A stretch of DNA of 64,000 nt from Thiohalocapsa sp963698775 (GTDB taxonomy: Bacteria > Pseudomonadota > Gammaproteobacteria > Chromatiales > Chromatiaceae). The stretch lies in NCBI GenBank assembly GCA_963698775.1, contig CAVOSE010000076.1:1-64000 (forward strand), in the 5' to 3' direction. A program made the position numbers and the translations under genes. Shown piece after piece: positions 9,010 through 18,136 of the stretch. The notes beneath the pieces were generated by a model that did not search any database, had not been told where the DNA came from, and saw only the letters and a list, made by a program, of their open reading frames with translations. Position 1 is the stretch's first letter. Every line of letters begins with the position of its first letter.

Positions 9010-10275
9010 ATGTTCGACACCAATATGCAAATCGCCGGCTACGACGACGAGCTCGCTCAGGCCATTAGCGACGAGGAGCGCAGGCAAGAGGAGCATGTCG
9101 AGCTGATCGCGTCGGAGAACTACGCGAGCCCCCGGGTGATGGAGGCCCAGGGCTCGGTGCTGACCAACAAGTACGCCGAGGGCTATCCCGCCAAGCGCTA
9201 CTACGGTGGCTGCGAGTATGTCGACGTTGCCGAGCGTCTGGCCATCGAGCGGGTCAAGGAATTGTTCGGCGCAGACTATGCCAACGTGCAGCCCCATTCA
9301 GGCTCGCAGGCCAACGCGGCAGTGTTCATGGCCCTGTGCCAACCGGGCGATACGGTGCTGGGTATGAGTCTGGCCCATGGCGGCCATCTGACCCATGGCG
9401 CCAAACCCAATTTTTCCGGCAAGCTCTATCACGCGGTGCAGTACGGATTGGACCCGGCCACTGGCGAGATCGACTATGCCCAGGTCGAAACCCTGGCCCG
9501 CGAGCACAAGCCGCGCATGATCATCGCCGGCTTTTCGGCCTATTCCCGAGTGGTCGATTGGCAGCGCTTCCGCGACATCGCGGACGCCGTCGGTGCCTAC
9601 CTGCTGGTGGACATGGCCCATGTGGCGGGTCTGGTGGCGGCCGGTGTCTACCCGAGCCCGGTGCAGATCGCGGACGTTACAACGACCACCACGCACAAGA
9701 CCCTGCGCGGCCCGCGCGGTGGTCTGATCCTGGCCAAGGCCAACCCGGACCTGGAGAAAAAGTTCAACTCGCTGGTCTTCCCCGGCACCCAAGGCGGGCC
9801 GCTGATGCACGTGATCGCCGCCAAGGCGGTGGCCTTCAAGGAGGCGCTAGAGCCCAGCTTCAAGGATTACCAACGCACGGTGGTGCTGAACGCCCAGGCG
9901 ATGGCCGAGGTGTTCCTGTCCCGCGGTTACGACTTGGTCTCTGGCGGTACCGACAATCACCTGTTCCTAGTTAGCTTCATCGATCAGGGGCTGACCGGCA
10001 AGGACGTCGATGCCTGGCTTGGCGCCGCCAACATTACCGTCAATAAGAACGCGGTGCCGAATGATCCGCAGTCCCCGTTCGTCACCAGCGGCATTCGCGT
10101 CGGCACGCCGGCGATCACGACGCGCGGCTTCGGCCTCGACGAGGCGCGCGACCTGGCCGGCTGGATGTGCGATGTGATCGATGCCCGCGGCGACGCCGCC
10201 ACCATCGAGGCCGTGAAGGCCAAGGTGCTGGCCCTGTGTGCGCGCTTCCCGGTCTACGGCTCCAGTCAAGGCTGA
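9010..10275 (+). CDS. glyA: Serine hydroxymethyltransferase
   Basis: The 421-residue PLP enzyme interconverts serine and glycine with tetrahydrofolate, the main source of one-carbon units. The Schiff-base lysine is K230 in the TTTTTHKTLRGPRGG motif. The LIASENYAS motif (about 32-40), AEGYPAKRYYGGCE (about 56-69) and HSGSQAN (96-102) are intact. Length is normal for bacteria. The GGGGG ribosome site lies 4 bases before the ATG. It is followed by a hairpin repeat element, then nrdR and ribD, a common gammaproteobacterial order. Confidence 0.98.
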   Translation: MFDTNMQIAGYDDELAQAISDEERRQEEHVELIASENYASPRVMEAQGSVLTNKYAEGYPAKRYYGGCEYVDVAERLAIERVKELFGADYANVQPHSGSQANAAVFMALCQPGDTVLGMSLAHGGHLTHGAKPNFSGKLYHAVQYGLDPATGEIDYAQVETLAREHKPRMIIAGFSAYSRVVDWQRFRDIADAVGAYLLVDMAHVAGLVAAGVYPSPVQIADVTTTTTHKTLRGPRGGLILAKANPDLEKKFNSLVFPGTQGGPLMHVIAAKAVAFKEALEPSFKDYQRTVVLNAQAMAEVFLSRGYDLVSGGTDNHLFLVSFIDQGLTGKDVDAWLGAANITVNKNAVPNDPQSPFVTSGIRVGTPAITTRGFGLDEARDLAGWMCDVIDARGDAATIEAVKAKVLALCARFPVYGSSQG

Positions 10276-10307
10276 CGGTCGGCGCTCCGGCTCGCTGTAG
10301 GCCGACA

Positions 10308-10511
10308 CTAGATTGCTTGAGGGCGGCAAATGTTCACAGATGAGTCAAGTTTCGATGCAGCATCGGACTGGCGCGGCTCCTCGGGATCGGGGTCGGGATC
10401 GGGGTGCGGGTCGCTCGCCAGGCGCTACGATTTCGATAGCGATTCCGATATCCGATTCCGATTCCGATACCGATGATCTCGACTCGTCGCTCTCAGGCAA
10501 AGCCTCGCTAG
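10308..10511 (+). repeat. CTAG-bounded simple-repeat hairpin element, copy A
   Basis: A 204-bp element begins CTAGATTGCTTGAGGGCG and ends AGGCAAAGCCTCGCTAG. The centre has a left arm of GGGATCGGGGTCGGGATC-type repeats and a right arm of GATTCCGATTCCGATACC-type repeats; the arms face each other and can pair imperfectly. The same ends recur at 40258-40444 (inverted) and 53511-53678, while the centre differs in each copy. This copy abuts nrdR: its last G begins the GGGGG run that serves as the nrdR ribosome site. Confidence 0.85.
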
Positions 10512-10520
10512 GGGGTCGAC

Positions 10521-11033
10521 ATGCGTTGTCCGTTCTGCGGTGCCCAGGACACCAAGGTGGTCGACTCGCGCCTGTCCGGCGATGGCGATCAGGTGCGTCG
10601 CCGGCGGCGTTGCGTTGTCTGCAACGAGCGTTTCACCACCTATGAGGGTGCCGAGCTGAACCTGCCGCGTGTTGTCAAGCACGACGGCAGCCGGGTGCCG
10701 TTCGACGGCCGCAAGCTGCGTTCCGGCATCATGCGCGCGGCGGAGAAGCGGCCCATCAGCACCGAGCAGATCGACGCGGCCGTGTCGCGCATCAATCGTG
10801 CCCTGCTTGGCACGGGCGAGAGCGAGGTCAGCTCGCGGCGCATCGGTGAGTTGGTCATGGACGAGCTGCGCGGCATGGATCAGGTCGCCTACGTTCGGTT
10901 TGCGTCGGTGTATCGAAAGTTCGAGGACGTTGCCGCTTTTCGCGAAGAGATCGATCGCCTGGAACGGCATCCGTCGCCGGAGGAAAAGCGCGCCCAGCTC
11001 GATCTGTTGGCGGAGCTGGAACGCAAGTCGTGA
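10521..11033 (+). CDS. nrdR: Transcriptional repressor NrdR
   Basis: The 170-residue regulator represses ribonucleotide reductase genes in response to (d)ATP. An N-terminal zinc ribbon has C3, C6, C31 and C34, with the basic RRRRRC stretch between the pairs. The ATP-cone domain covers about residues 49-139 (LPRVVKHDGSRVPFDGRKL start). Length is typical for NrdR. The GGGGG ribosome site before the ATG overlaps the end of the upstream hairpin element. The stop codon overlaps the GTG start of ribD, so the two are translationally coupled. Confidence 0.97.
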   Translation: MRCPFCGAQDTKVVDSRLSGDGDQVRRRRRCVVCNERFTTYEGAELNLPRVVKHDGSRVPFDGRKLRSGIMRAAEKRPISTEQIDAAVSRINRALLGTGESEVSSRRIGELVMDELRGMDQVAYVRFASVYRKFEDVAAFREEIDRLERHPSPEEKRAQLDLLAELERKS

Positions 11034-12202
11034 CCTTGGACGATGATTTGCGCCATATGGCGCGCGCCATTCAACTGGCTGCCCGCGGTATCTACACAAC
11101 AGACCCGAACCCCCGTGTCGGCTGCGTCCTGGTGCGCGATGGCCTCGTGGTGGGGGAGGGCTTTCATCGCCGAGCGGGCGAGCCGCATGCGGAGCGCAAT
11201 GCCATCGACGTTGCCGGCGACGCCGCGCGCGGTGCAACCGCCTATGTCACGCTCGAGCCCTGCTGCCATCACGGCCGCACGCCACCCTGCACCGATGCGC
11301 TGCTGGAGGCGGGGGTAGCCCGAGTCGTGGTGGGCATGGAAGACCCAAACCCCATCGTCAGCGGTCGCGGGCTCGGCCGCCTCCGTGCGGCTGGCATCGC
11401 GGTGCAAACCGGTGTACTGGAACAGGCGTCGCGTGCGCTGAATCCCGGTTTCGAGAAGCGGATGCGCGGCGGGCTGCCCTATGTCCGCTGCAAGCTCGCC
11501 GCGAGCCTGGACGGACGCACCGCGATGGCCAGCGGCGAGAGTCGCTGGATCACGTCCGACGCTGCCCGCCGCGATGTCCACCGGCTGCGGGCGCGCTCGT
11601 CGGCGGTTGTCACCGGCATCGGCACCGTGCTGGCGGATGATCCGTCGATGAACGTGCGTCTGAGCGCAGATGAATTCCCGGCCCTTTGGCCGGACGAGCC
11701 ATCGCGCCAGCCGCTGCGGGTGGTGGTGGACAGTCGACTGCGCATGCCGCACGACGCGCGCATGCTGCAACTGCCGGGTGCGACCCTGGTCGCGACCTGC
11801 GAGGGCAGTCCGCGGGCGATCGCGCGTGCCAATGCCGCCGGTGCCGAGGTGCAGGTCTTTCCCACCGACCCCAGCGGCCATGTCGACCTGCACATCTTGC
11901 TCTGCTACCTCGCCGAGCGCGAGATAAACGAGGTGCTGATCGAGGCCGGACCGACCCTGGCCGGTGCGGCGCTGCAGGCCGGCTTGGTGGACGAGCTGCT
12001 GATCTATCAGGCACCCCATCTGATGGGCGACGCTGCCCGCGGTCTGTTCCATCTGCCCGGCCTAGAGCGCATGGAGCAGCGTATTGCGCTCAAGATCGAG
12101 GACGTGCGTCAAATCGGCAGCGATCTGCGCTTGACGCTGCGTCCGCTGCGGGATGAGACACCCTATCATCGCCCCCGCTGTAACGATCCCGCGGAAACCT
12201 GA
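11030..12202 (+). CDS. ribD: Bifunctional riboflavin biosynthesis deaminase/reductase RibD
   Basis: The 390-residue enzyme performs the deamination and side-chain reduction of the pyrimidine intermediate of riboflavin synthesis. The deaminase half has the zinc site H53-A-E55 and C78/C87 (PCCHHGRTPPC). The reductase half starts near residue 160 (KLAASLDGRTAMASGESRWIT) and includes GIGTVLADDP. The GTG start overlaps the nrdR stop. The C-terminus is slightly extended. In relatives ribE usually follows; here the next riboflavin gene lies about 36 kb away and a repeat-rich junction follows ribD. Confidence 0.95.
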   Translation: MTLDDDLRHMARAIQLAARGIYTTDPNPRVGCVLVRDGLVVGEGFHRRAGEPHAERNAIDVAGDAARGATAYVTLEPCCHHGRTPPCTDALLEAGVARVVVGMEDPNPIVSGRGLGRLRAAGIAVQTGVLEQASRALNPGFEKRMRGGLPYVRCKLAASLDGRTAMASGESRWITSDAARRDVHRLRARSSAVVTGIGTVLADDPSMNVRLSADEFPALWPDEPSRQPLRVVVDSRLRMPHDARMLQLPGATLVATCEGSPRAIARANAAGAEVQVFPTDPSGHVDLHILLCYLAEREINEVLIEAGPTLAGAALQAGLVDELLIYQAPHLMGDAARGLFHLPGLERMEQRIALKIEDVRQIGSDLRLTLRPLRDETPYHRPRCNDPAET

Positions 12203-12236
12203 CAAATCAGACCCGCCCATCAAGCAGGGCGACCAC

Positions 12237-12294
12237 CAGGAGTACGTGGCTTTAGCCGCGTGATGCAGGAGCACGTAGCTTTAGCCGCGTGATG
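12237..12294. repeat. Two tandem copies of a 29-bp repeat
   Basis: Copies at 12237-12265 and 12266-12294 differ at two positions and share the core GCTTTAGCCGCGTGATG. They lie 35 bp beyond ribD. Further downstream, before sucB, GGACCTTAAGGTCC at 12341-12354 is a perfect 14-bp palindrome. The rest of the 12203-12468 gap shows no gene. Confidence 0.85.
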
Positions 12295-12468
12295 GCGACG
12301 CTCGCCAAGACAAGCCGGTCTTCTGGCGCGGATGAGTTCCGGACCTTAAGGTCCAGACTCCAAGCGGGGCTGGCTTGAGGCTTTCGCGTCTTTCCATCTA
12401 TTTCCCGGAGTAAATTGGTGTCTGTCACGGTGTCCTGGGGGGCCGTCCTAGCCCATGGTGTGTGGCAC

Positions 12469-13725
12469 CTAAACGCGCAGTAGCAGGCGCGCTGGGTCTT
12501 CCAGTGTCTCTTTGATTGTCACCAGAAACTGCACCGCCTCGCGGCCGTCGATGATGCGGTGATCGTAAGACAAGGCCAAGTACATCATGGGCCGAATCAC
12601 CACTTGGCCGTCGACGGCGATGGGGCGCTCTTGAATCTTGTGCATGCCGAGGATCGCGCTCTGCGGCGGGTTTAGGATCGGCGTTGACATCAGCGAGCCG
12701 AAGATGCCGCCGTTGGTGATCGAGAAGGTGCCGCCGGTGAGTTCCTCGAAGCTCAACGTGCCTTCTTTGGCCTTGGCGCCGAAGTCGCCGACGCCGCCTT
12801 CGATGTCGGCCATGCTGAGCTGGTCGCAGTTGCGCAGAATCGGCACCACCAGCCCGCGGGGTGAGCTGACAGCAATGCCGATGTCGTAGTAGCCATGGTA
12901 GACGATGTCCTTTTCGTCGACCGAGGCGTTCACGACCGGGAAGCGCTGCAGTGCTTCCACCGCCGCCTTGACGAAAAAGGACATGAAGCCAAGCCGCACG
13001 CCATGGCTCTTCTCGAAGCGGTCCTTGTACTGTTTGCGCAGTTCCATCACGGCGCTCATATCCACCTCGTTGAAGGTGGTGAGCATGGCCGAGTTCTGCT
13101 GCGCCTCGATCAGCCGTTCGGCCACCCGCGCGCGCAGTCGGGTCATCGGTACGCGTTGTTCGGGGCGCCCAGCCTCGCCACTGAGGCCGGGTAACGCCAA
13201 CTCGGCAGCGGGCGTGGCCGCTGCGTCGGGGTCGACCTCCGGGGTCTCTTGCTCATTGCGGTCTAGCCAGGACATGACGTCGGCCTTGTGGATGCGCCCG
13301 TCCTTGCCTGTGCCGGGTATTTGACCGGGGTTGAGTCCCAGCTCCTTGACCAGGCGACGGGCCGCTGGGGCCAGCTGCGGGTCGGTGGTCGGAGTAGCGG
13401 GTGCCGTTGTGGTGGGGGCCACTGTCTCGGATGTGGCCGCCGGTGCGGCCGATGCGACGGCCGACGGGGTGAGCACCGTGCCGGCCGCGGCCGCGTCGAT
13501 GAGGGCCAGGATCGCATCGGCCTCGACCACCGCCCCCTCGGCAGCCTTATGCTCGACGAGCACGCCGTCCATCGGCGCAGGCACCTCCAGCACCACCTTG
13601 TCGGTCTCCAAATCCACCAGATTGTCATCTTTGCGGACGGTTTCGCCGGGCTGTTTGTGCCAGGTCAGCACCGTCGCGTCGGCAACGGACTCGGGGAGGG
13701 CGGGGACGCGGACTTCGCTGCTCAT
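12469..13725 (-). CDS. sucB: 2-oxoglutarate dehydrogenase E2 (dihydrolipoyl succinyltransferase)
   Basis: The 418-residue core subunit of the 2-oxoglutarate dehydrogenase complex of the citric-acid cycle. The N-terminal lipoyl domain has the lipoylated lysine K43 in ETDKVVLEV. A Thr/Ala/Pro linker precedes the E3-binding domain (about residues 117-153, LAPAARRLVKELG...DGRIHKADV). The catalytic domain ends with the active-site H389-x3-D393 in YDHRIIDGREAVQF. It follows sucA by 41 bp. The dihydrolipoamide dehydrogenase gene that sometimes follows is absent, so E3 must come from elsewhere. Confidence 0.97.
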   Translation of the reverse strand: MSSEVRVPALPESVADATVLTWHKQPGETVRKDDNLVDLETDKVVLEVPAPMDGVLVEHKAAEGAVVEADAILALIDAAAAGTVLTPSAVASAAPAATSETVAPTTTAPATPTTDPQLAPAARRLVKELGLNPGQIPGTGKDGRIHKADVMSWLDRNEQETPEVDPDAAATPAAELALPGLSGEAGRPEQRVPMTRLRARVAERLIEAQQNSAMLTTFNEVDMSAVMELRKQYKDRFEKSHGVRLGFMSFFVKAAVEALQRFPVVNASVDEKDIVYHGYYDIGIAVSSPRGLVVPILRNCDQLSMADIEGGVGDFGAKAKEGTLSFEELTGGTFSITNGGIFGSLMSTPILNPPQSAILGMHKIQERPIAVDGQVVIRPMMYLALSYDHRIIDGREAVQFLVTIKETLEDPARLLLRV

Positions 13726-13766
13726 CGTTTGCTGATCTCTTCCTGTGGCGGACTCTTAAGGTTGGC

Positions 13767-16664
13767 CTATTCTTGCGGAATACGGCGATTCATTTTGGGG
13801 TTGATCTGTCCGGTTAGCGCCTCGTCGATCAGTCGCTCCTGCTGTTCCACGTGGACGGAACGATGCCCGACCGCGGGTGCCGCCGACGCCGGACGGCCGA
13901 CGTAATAGGGCAACTTGCCGTCCTGGATCAAGTCGTGGAAGCGGTGCTTGATCTGATCCCAGGCGCCCTGGTTCTGCGCCTCTTCCTGACACCAGATGAT
14001 TTCCCTTGTGTCCGGGTACATGGCGACGATGTCGGCGAACTCTTCTTTGGGAAACGGGTAGAGCTGCTCGATGCGGATAATGGCCACGTTGGTGAGGCCG
14101 CGGGCGTGACGTGCCTCGATCAGGTCAAAATAGACCTTGCCGCTACAGAACACCAACCGATCGACGTCGGCGGGCTCGATCGGATCGATCTCAGGGATCA
14201 TGTTCTGGAATTCACCGTCGGCGAGTTCCTCCAACGACGACACGGCGAGCCGATGGCGCAGCAGGCTCTTTGGCGTCATCACCACCAGCGGACGGCTGAA
14301 GTCGCGCACAAGTTGCCGCCGCAGCAAGTGATACATCTGAGCCGGCGTCGTCGGTACGCAGACCTGAATGTTGTGTTCGGCGCAGAGTTGCAGGTAGCGC
14401 TCCAGGCGCGCCGACGAATGCTCGGCCCCCTGGCCCTCGAGCCCGTGGGGCAGGAGCATCACCAGGCCGCACGATAGCCCCCATTTGGTGCCGGCGGAGG
14501 TGATGAATTGGTCGATCACGACCTGTGCGCCGTTGGCGAAGTCGCCGAACTGCGCCTCCCATACGGTCAGAGCGTTGGGTTCGGCGGTGGCGAAACCGTA
14601 CTCGAAGCCGAGCACGGCCTCCTCCGACAGGATGGAATCGATGGCGATAAACGGCCCCTGGTGCTCGCTGATGTGTTGCAGCGGGGTATAGTCTCGGCCG
14701 GTGGCCTGGCAGTGGATCTTGGCGTGGCGGTGAAAAAACGTGCCGCGCCCCGCGTCCTGGCCGGACAGACGCACCGGATAGCCGGCGTCGAGCAGCGTGG
14801 CATAGGCCAGGTTCTCGGCAAAGCCCCAATTGGCGAGTTGGTCGCCCTGGGTCATCTTGCGGCGTTCGGCCCAGATCTTCGACACGCGCGAGTGCAGCTC
14901 GAAGCCGTCGGGCACCTGCAACAGGCGTTCGGCCAATTGCTGCAGCTTCTCGCGCTCGAGCCCTGTCCGGGCGGGTGCCCGCCAGTCGTCGCCGCATCGC
15001 CAGTCGGCGCGATAGGTATTGTCGAGACCGCACAGCACCGGGCGGGCAACCACCACGCCGTGCTCGATGGACCCGCGATAGTCTTCGATCATCGCCACGG
15101 CATCGTCGCGGGTGATCACGCCATCGTCGATCAGCCGATCGGCGTAGACCGCACGGGACGTTCCGCGCTCGCGGATCTTTTTGTACATCATCGGCTGCGT
15201 CACCGCCGGCTCGTCCGCCTCGTTGTGGCCGAGACGGCGATAACAGACCAGGTCGATCACGACGTCTTTTTTGAACTGGTTACGGTAGTCCAGGGCCATG
15301 CGTGTCACGAAGATGACCGCCTCGGGGTCGTCGCCGTTGACGTGAAACACCGGCGCCTGCACCATTTTGGCCACGTCGGTACAGTATTGGGTGGAACGGG
15401 TATCCAGAGGGTTGCTGGTGGTGAAGCCGATCTGATTGTTGATGACAACATGCACCGTGCCGCCGGTTCCGTAACTGCGGGTCTGCGACAGCTGCAAGGT
15501 CTCGGTGACCACGCCCTGACCGGCGAAGGCGGAGTCGCCATGGATCAGCACCGGCATCACCTGCTCGCCGGTGCGGTCGTTGCGGCGGCGCTGACGGGCG
15601 CGCACCGAACCCTCGATCACCGGGTTGATGATCTCCAGATGCGACGGGTTGAAGCCGAGCGCCAAGTGGACGATGCCGCCGGGGGTCTCGACGTCACTGG
15701 CGAAGCCCATGTGGTACTTCACATCACCGGCGAGTTGGCGCGGATTCAGCGGCACCTTGCCCTCGAACTCTGCAAAGATCTCTTGCGGCGGCTTGCCGAG
15801 GATATTGACCAGCAGATTCAGCCGCCCGCGGTGGGCCATGCCGATGACGATCTCCTTGACACCCTTGCGCCCGGCGCGCTGAATCAGCTCGTCCATGAGC
15901 GGAATCATCGCCTCGCCGCCCTCCAGCGAGAAGCGCTTCTGGCCCACGTAACGCGTGTGCAGATACTTTTCCAGGCCTTCGGCGGCGGTCATCAACGTCA
16001 GCAGCCAGCGCCGGTCGGCGGCCTCGAGTTCAGGGCGTGCCTGGTAGCCCTCCAGGCGTTTCTGTACCCAGCGCTTTTCTTGCGTGGTGGTGATGTGCAT
16101 GTACTCGGAACCCACCGAGCCGCAATAGATGCGCTCGAGCAGGTCGAGGATCTGGCGCAGCGGCATCCGGTCCGGCGCGTACAGGCTGCCGGTATGGAAC
16201 ACCTGATCCAGATCGCCTTCTTCCAGGTTATGGTAGGCGGGATCCAGGTCCGCAACCTTGGGAGTAGGACGCAGCTTTAGCGGGTCGAGATTGGCGATCT
16301 GATGGCCGCGGTAGCGATAGGTGTTGATCAGCCGCAGCACCGCCGATTGCTTCTCCGCGGCGGCAGGCTCCAGATGCGTGGTATGGCGGCTGTGGGCGCG
16401 ATTGCGGCTCTCGCTCGCCAAGCGCGCGAAGTTCTCGCGCACCGGGCCGTGCGGGATGTCGTGCGCGCGCGTCTCACGCGCAGGGCTGGCATCGATCACG
16501 CCCTCATTCGCGGCCTCGTGATGGATGGCATCGAAGCGCTGGCGCCATGCCAGATCGACGCTCTCAGGGTCCTTCAGATAGCGTTCGTAAAGGTCCTCGA
16601 TGAACGCGGCGTTGCCACCATAGAAGGCCGACGAGGAACGGAACAGCTGCAACAACGCACTCAT
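13767..16664 (-). CDS. sucA: 2-oxoglutarate dehydrogenase E1 component
   Basis: The 965-residue thiamine-diphosphate enzyme decarboxylates 2-oxoglutarate and passes the succinyl group to SucB. Recognisable parts are the N-terminal SSSAFYGGNAAFIEDLYERYL helix, the GMAHRGRLNLLVNIL motif, HGDSAFAGQGVV and GDDPEAVIFVTRMAL of the thiamine site, and the C-terminal EEAQNQGAW segment. I start at ATG 16664 because family members begin here; the frame remains open for 119 codons upstream, but that part is Cys/Arg-rich, unlike E1 proteins, and overlaps a better gene on the other strand. The length then agrees with E. coli SucA (about 930). Confidence 0.97.
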   Translation of the reverse strand: MSALLQLFRSSSAFYGGNAAFIEDLYERYLKDPESVDLAWRQRFDAIHHEAANEGVIDASPARETRAHDIPHGPVRENFARLASESRNRAHSRHTTHLEPAAAEKQSAVLRLINTYRYRGHQIANLDPLKLRPTPKVADLDPAYHNLEEGDLDQVFHTGSLYAPDRMPLRQILDLLERIYCGSVGSEYMHITTTQEKRWVQKRLEGYQARPELEAADRRWLLTLMTAAEGLEKYLHTRYVGQKRFSLEGGEAMIPLMDELIQRAGRKGVKEIVIGMAHRGRLNLLVNILGKPPQEIFAEFEGKVPLNPRQLAGDVKYHMGFASDVETPGGIVHLALGFNPSHLEIINPVIEGSVRARQRRRNDRTGEQVMPVLIHGDSAFAGQGVVTETLQLSQTRSYGTGGTVHVVINNQIGFTTSNPLDTRSTQYCTDVAKMVQAPVFHVNGDDPEAVIFVTRMALDYRNQFKKDVVIDLVCYRRLGHNEADEPAVTQPMMYKKIRERGTSRAVYADRLIDDGVITRDDAVAMIEDYRGSIEHGVVVARPVLCGLDNTYRADWRCGDDWRAPARTGLEREKLQQLAERLLQVPDGFELHSRVSKIWAERRKMTQGDQLANWGFAENLAYATLLDAGYPVRLSGQDAGRGTFFHRHAKIHCQATGRDYTPLQHISEHQGPFIAIDSILSEEAVLGFEYGFATAEPNALTVWEAQFGDFANGAQVVIDQFITSAGTKWGLSCGLVMLLPHGLEGQGAEHSSARLERYLQLCAEHNIQVCVPTTPAQMYHLLRRQLVRDFSRPLVVMTPKSLLRHRLAVSSLEELADGEFQNMIPEIDPIEPADVDRLVFCSGKVYFDLIEARHARGLTNVAIIRIEQLYPFPKEEFADIVAMYPDTREIIWCQEEAQNQGAWDQIKHRFHDLIQDGKLPYYVGRPASAAPAVGHRSVHVEQQERLIDEALTGQINPKMNRRIPQE

Positions 16665-16968
16665 GATAGTCTGCTCTGGTGGTCTTTTTGTGGTATCCGC
16701 CAGCACCCCGGGGTGCCGGACATCGGCTCGAACCGCCGCGGCGCCCGTTCTCCCATACCGCGATCGTGGCACCCAATGAGGAAGGTGCCAAGGGTATGCG
16801 ACGAACAGCGTGGCAAACCACCAGTGTATAGCACAAAGTTGCGCGGGCAAGACGCATTGATAACAATGCTTTGTATCAGTTTGAAACAGAACTGATCGAG
16901 GACACGACGGTGAGCACGATCGGCGCCCGATGCAGCAACCGCGACAGACAGCGCAGGTGACGAAAACG
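16665..16968 (-). promoter_or_regulatory. sucA upstream region: leader hairpin and candidate promoter
   Basis: This 304-bp divergent gap holds no gene. A perfect palindrome GCACCCCGGGGTGC lies at 16703-16716 in the likely sucA leader. On the minus strand TATACA (16825-16830) preceded by GTCTTG at a 17-bp spacing (16848-16853) is a plausible sigma-70 promoter, with a good -10 and a weak -35 box. The start of the small plus-strand gene lies at the other end. Confidence 0.35.
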
Positions 16969-17178
16969 ATGGCCGAGACCCAAGAAACGCCCGAAGCCTG
17001 CGCGCGTCGCCGCGTGCGCATTGCCCAGGCAGAATCGGATCTCGCCTACTTTCAGGTCAGGTTGGCCCTGATCGGCGAGCCGCTGACGCTGAATCAATAT
17101 GCCCAGCAGCGCGCTTTCGAAATCCTAAATGAGGCGGTGGCGCAGAAACTGTCGAAACTGAGCGCGGATGAGGCTTAG
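16969..17178 (+). CDS. Small conserved-looking hypothetical protein
   Basis: The 69-residue soluble protein, read from ATG 16969, is rich in helical Ala/Glu/Gln/Arg sequence, with a central LAYFQVRLALIGEPLTLNQYAQQRAFEIL segment split by a GEP turn. I believe similar short proteins occur in related bacteria, but no function is known to me. It is divergent from sucA and followed by tRNA-Ser(CGA). An upstream in-frame ATG at 16930 would add 13 residues without family support. It would be a helix-turn-helix-like hairpin, not a recognised DNA-binding fold. Confidence 0.5.
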   Translation: MAETQETPEACARRRVRIAQAESDLAYFQVRLALIGEPLTLNQYAQQRAFEILNEAVAQKLSKLSADEA

Positions 17179-17362
17179 GCGATTGCCGGAGAATCTCGTA
17201 CCAGCGGACGCTGGATTGAGGTTCGCCTTCAAGGAGGCTTGAGGGCGCAGCGGTGACGGGCGTGTGAGCCAGGCCTATCTCGTAGCCTTGGCCTAGGTGA
17301 TGCGGAGGGCTGCTGCATGCCGGCCTTGTGAGCGTCACAAAGCCCTGGGATCTTGGCGTGTT

Positions 17363-17452
<90 letters not shown>

Positions 17453-17525
17453 AGCAAGCCGCACAGTATAACCGACCGCGGCTGATTGGGGAATGGCTTC
17501 GAGCCTGCGAAATGCCGCGGTGGGC

Positions 17526-17999
17526 TCAGCGCCTGGCCCGGAAGAAGGCGCGGAGTGTCTCGGCGCATTCTGGTTCCAGCAGGCCGCCTTCGCAATCGGT
17601 TCGGTGGTTGAATCGGCCGTCGGACGGCAGGAGGTCGAAGACGCTGCCGCAGGCGCCGCCCTTGGGGTCGGGAGCACCGTAGATGACCTTGGCGATGCGG
17701 GCATGGACGATGGCGCCGGCGCACATGGGGCAGGGCTCGAGGGTGACGTAGAGTTCGGTGTCGGGCAGACGATAGTTGCCGATACGCCGTGCGGCATCGC
17801 GCAGGGCCTGGATCTCCGCGTGCGCGGTGGGGTCGTGGGCGCCGATGGGTCGGTTCCAGCCTTCACCGATGAGGTTGCCGGCTTGGACGATGACGGCGCC
17901 CACTGGCACCTCGCCTTCGGCTGCGGCGCGCTCGGCGAGTTCGAGCGCGTGGCGCATCCAGCGTTGCGCGTCTTCCGGGTTGGTTGCTTCTGGGCTCAT
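17526..17999 (-). CDS. tadA: tRNA adenosine(34) deaminase TadA
   Basis: The 157-residue zinc deaminase converts A34 of tRNA-Arg(ACG) to inosine. The active site is intact: H60-A-E62 (proton shuttle E62) and P89-C90-x2-C93 as zinc ligands. The length is normal. It is on the minus strand between guaA and tRNA-Ser(CGA), probably transcribed separately from guaBA, since about 137 bp separate it from the guaA stop. Confidence 0.96.
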   Translation of the reverse strand: MSPEATNPEDAQRWMRHALELAERAAAEGEVPVGAVIVQAGNLIGEGWNRPIGAHDPTAHAEIQALRDAARRIGNYRLPDTELYVTLEPCPMCAGAIVHARIAKVIYGAPDPKGGACGSVFDLLPSDGRFNHRTDCEGGLLEPECAETLRAFFRARR

Positions 18000-18136
18000 C
18001 GGGCACTGGAGGTTATGGATCGCGCGGTCACCACCGCATCGCCCTAATGCTCGGCGCAGCCTTGGTTGCGCGGGCAGGGCTTAGATGTGCCGGGCGAACT
18101 GGGTGTCGGCGTGGCGTAGGCCCGAAAAGCCCTTTG

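Noticed and set aside
10313..10645. Open frame with an Ile-Ser-Asp-Ser-Asp tract
   Set aside because: It derives from hairpin element copy A and overlaps nrdR.
14508..16280. 590-codon plus-strand open frame inside sucA
   Set aside because: It lies antisense to clear sucA coding sequence; high G+C keeps the opposite frame open. The composition (His/Gly/Val/Arg) is typical of such shadows.
16665..17021. 119-codon N-terminal extension of sucA
   Set aside because: It is Cys/Arg-rich, absent from E1 homologues, and overlaps a better small gene on the other strand; ATG 16664 matches the family start.
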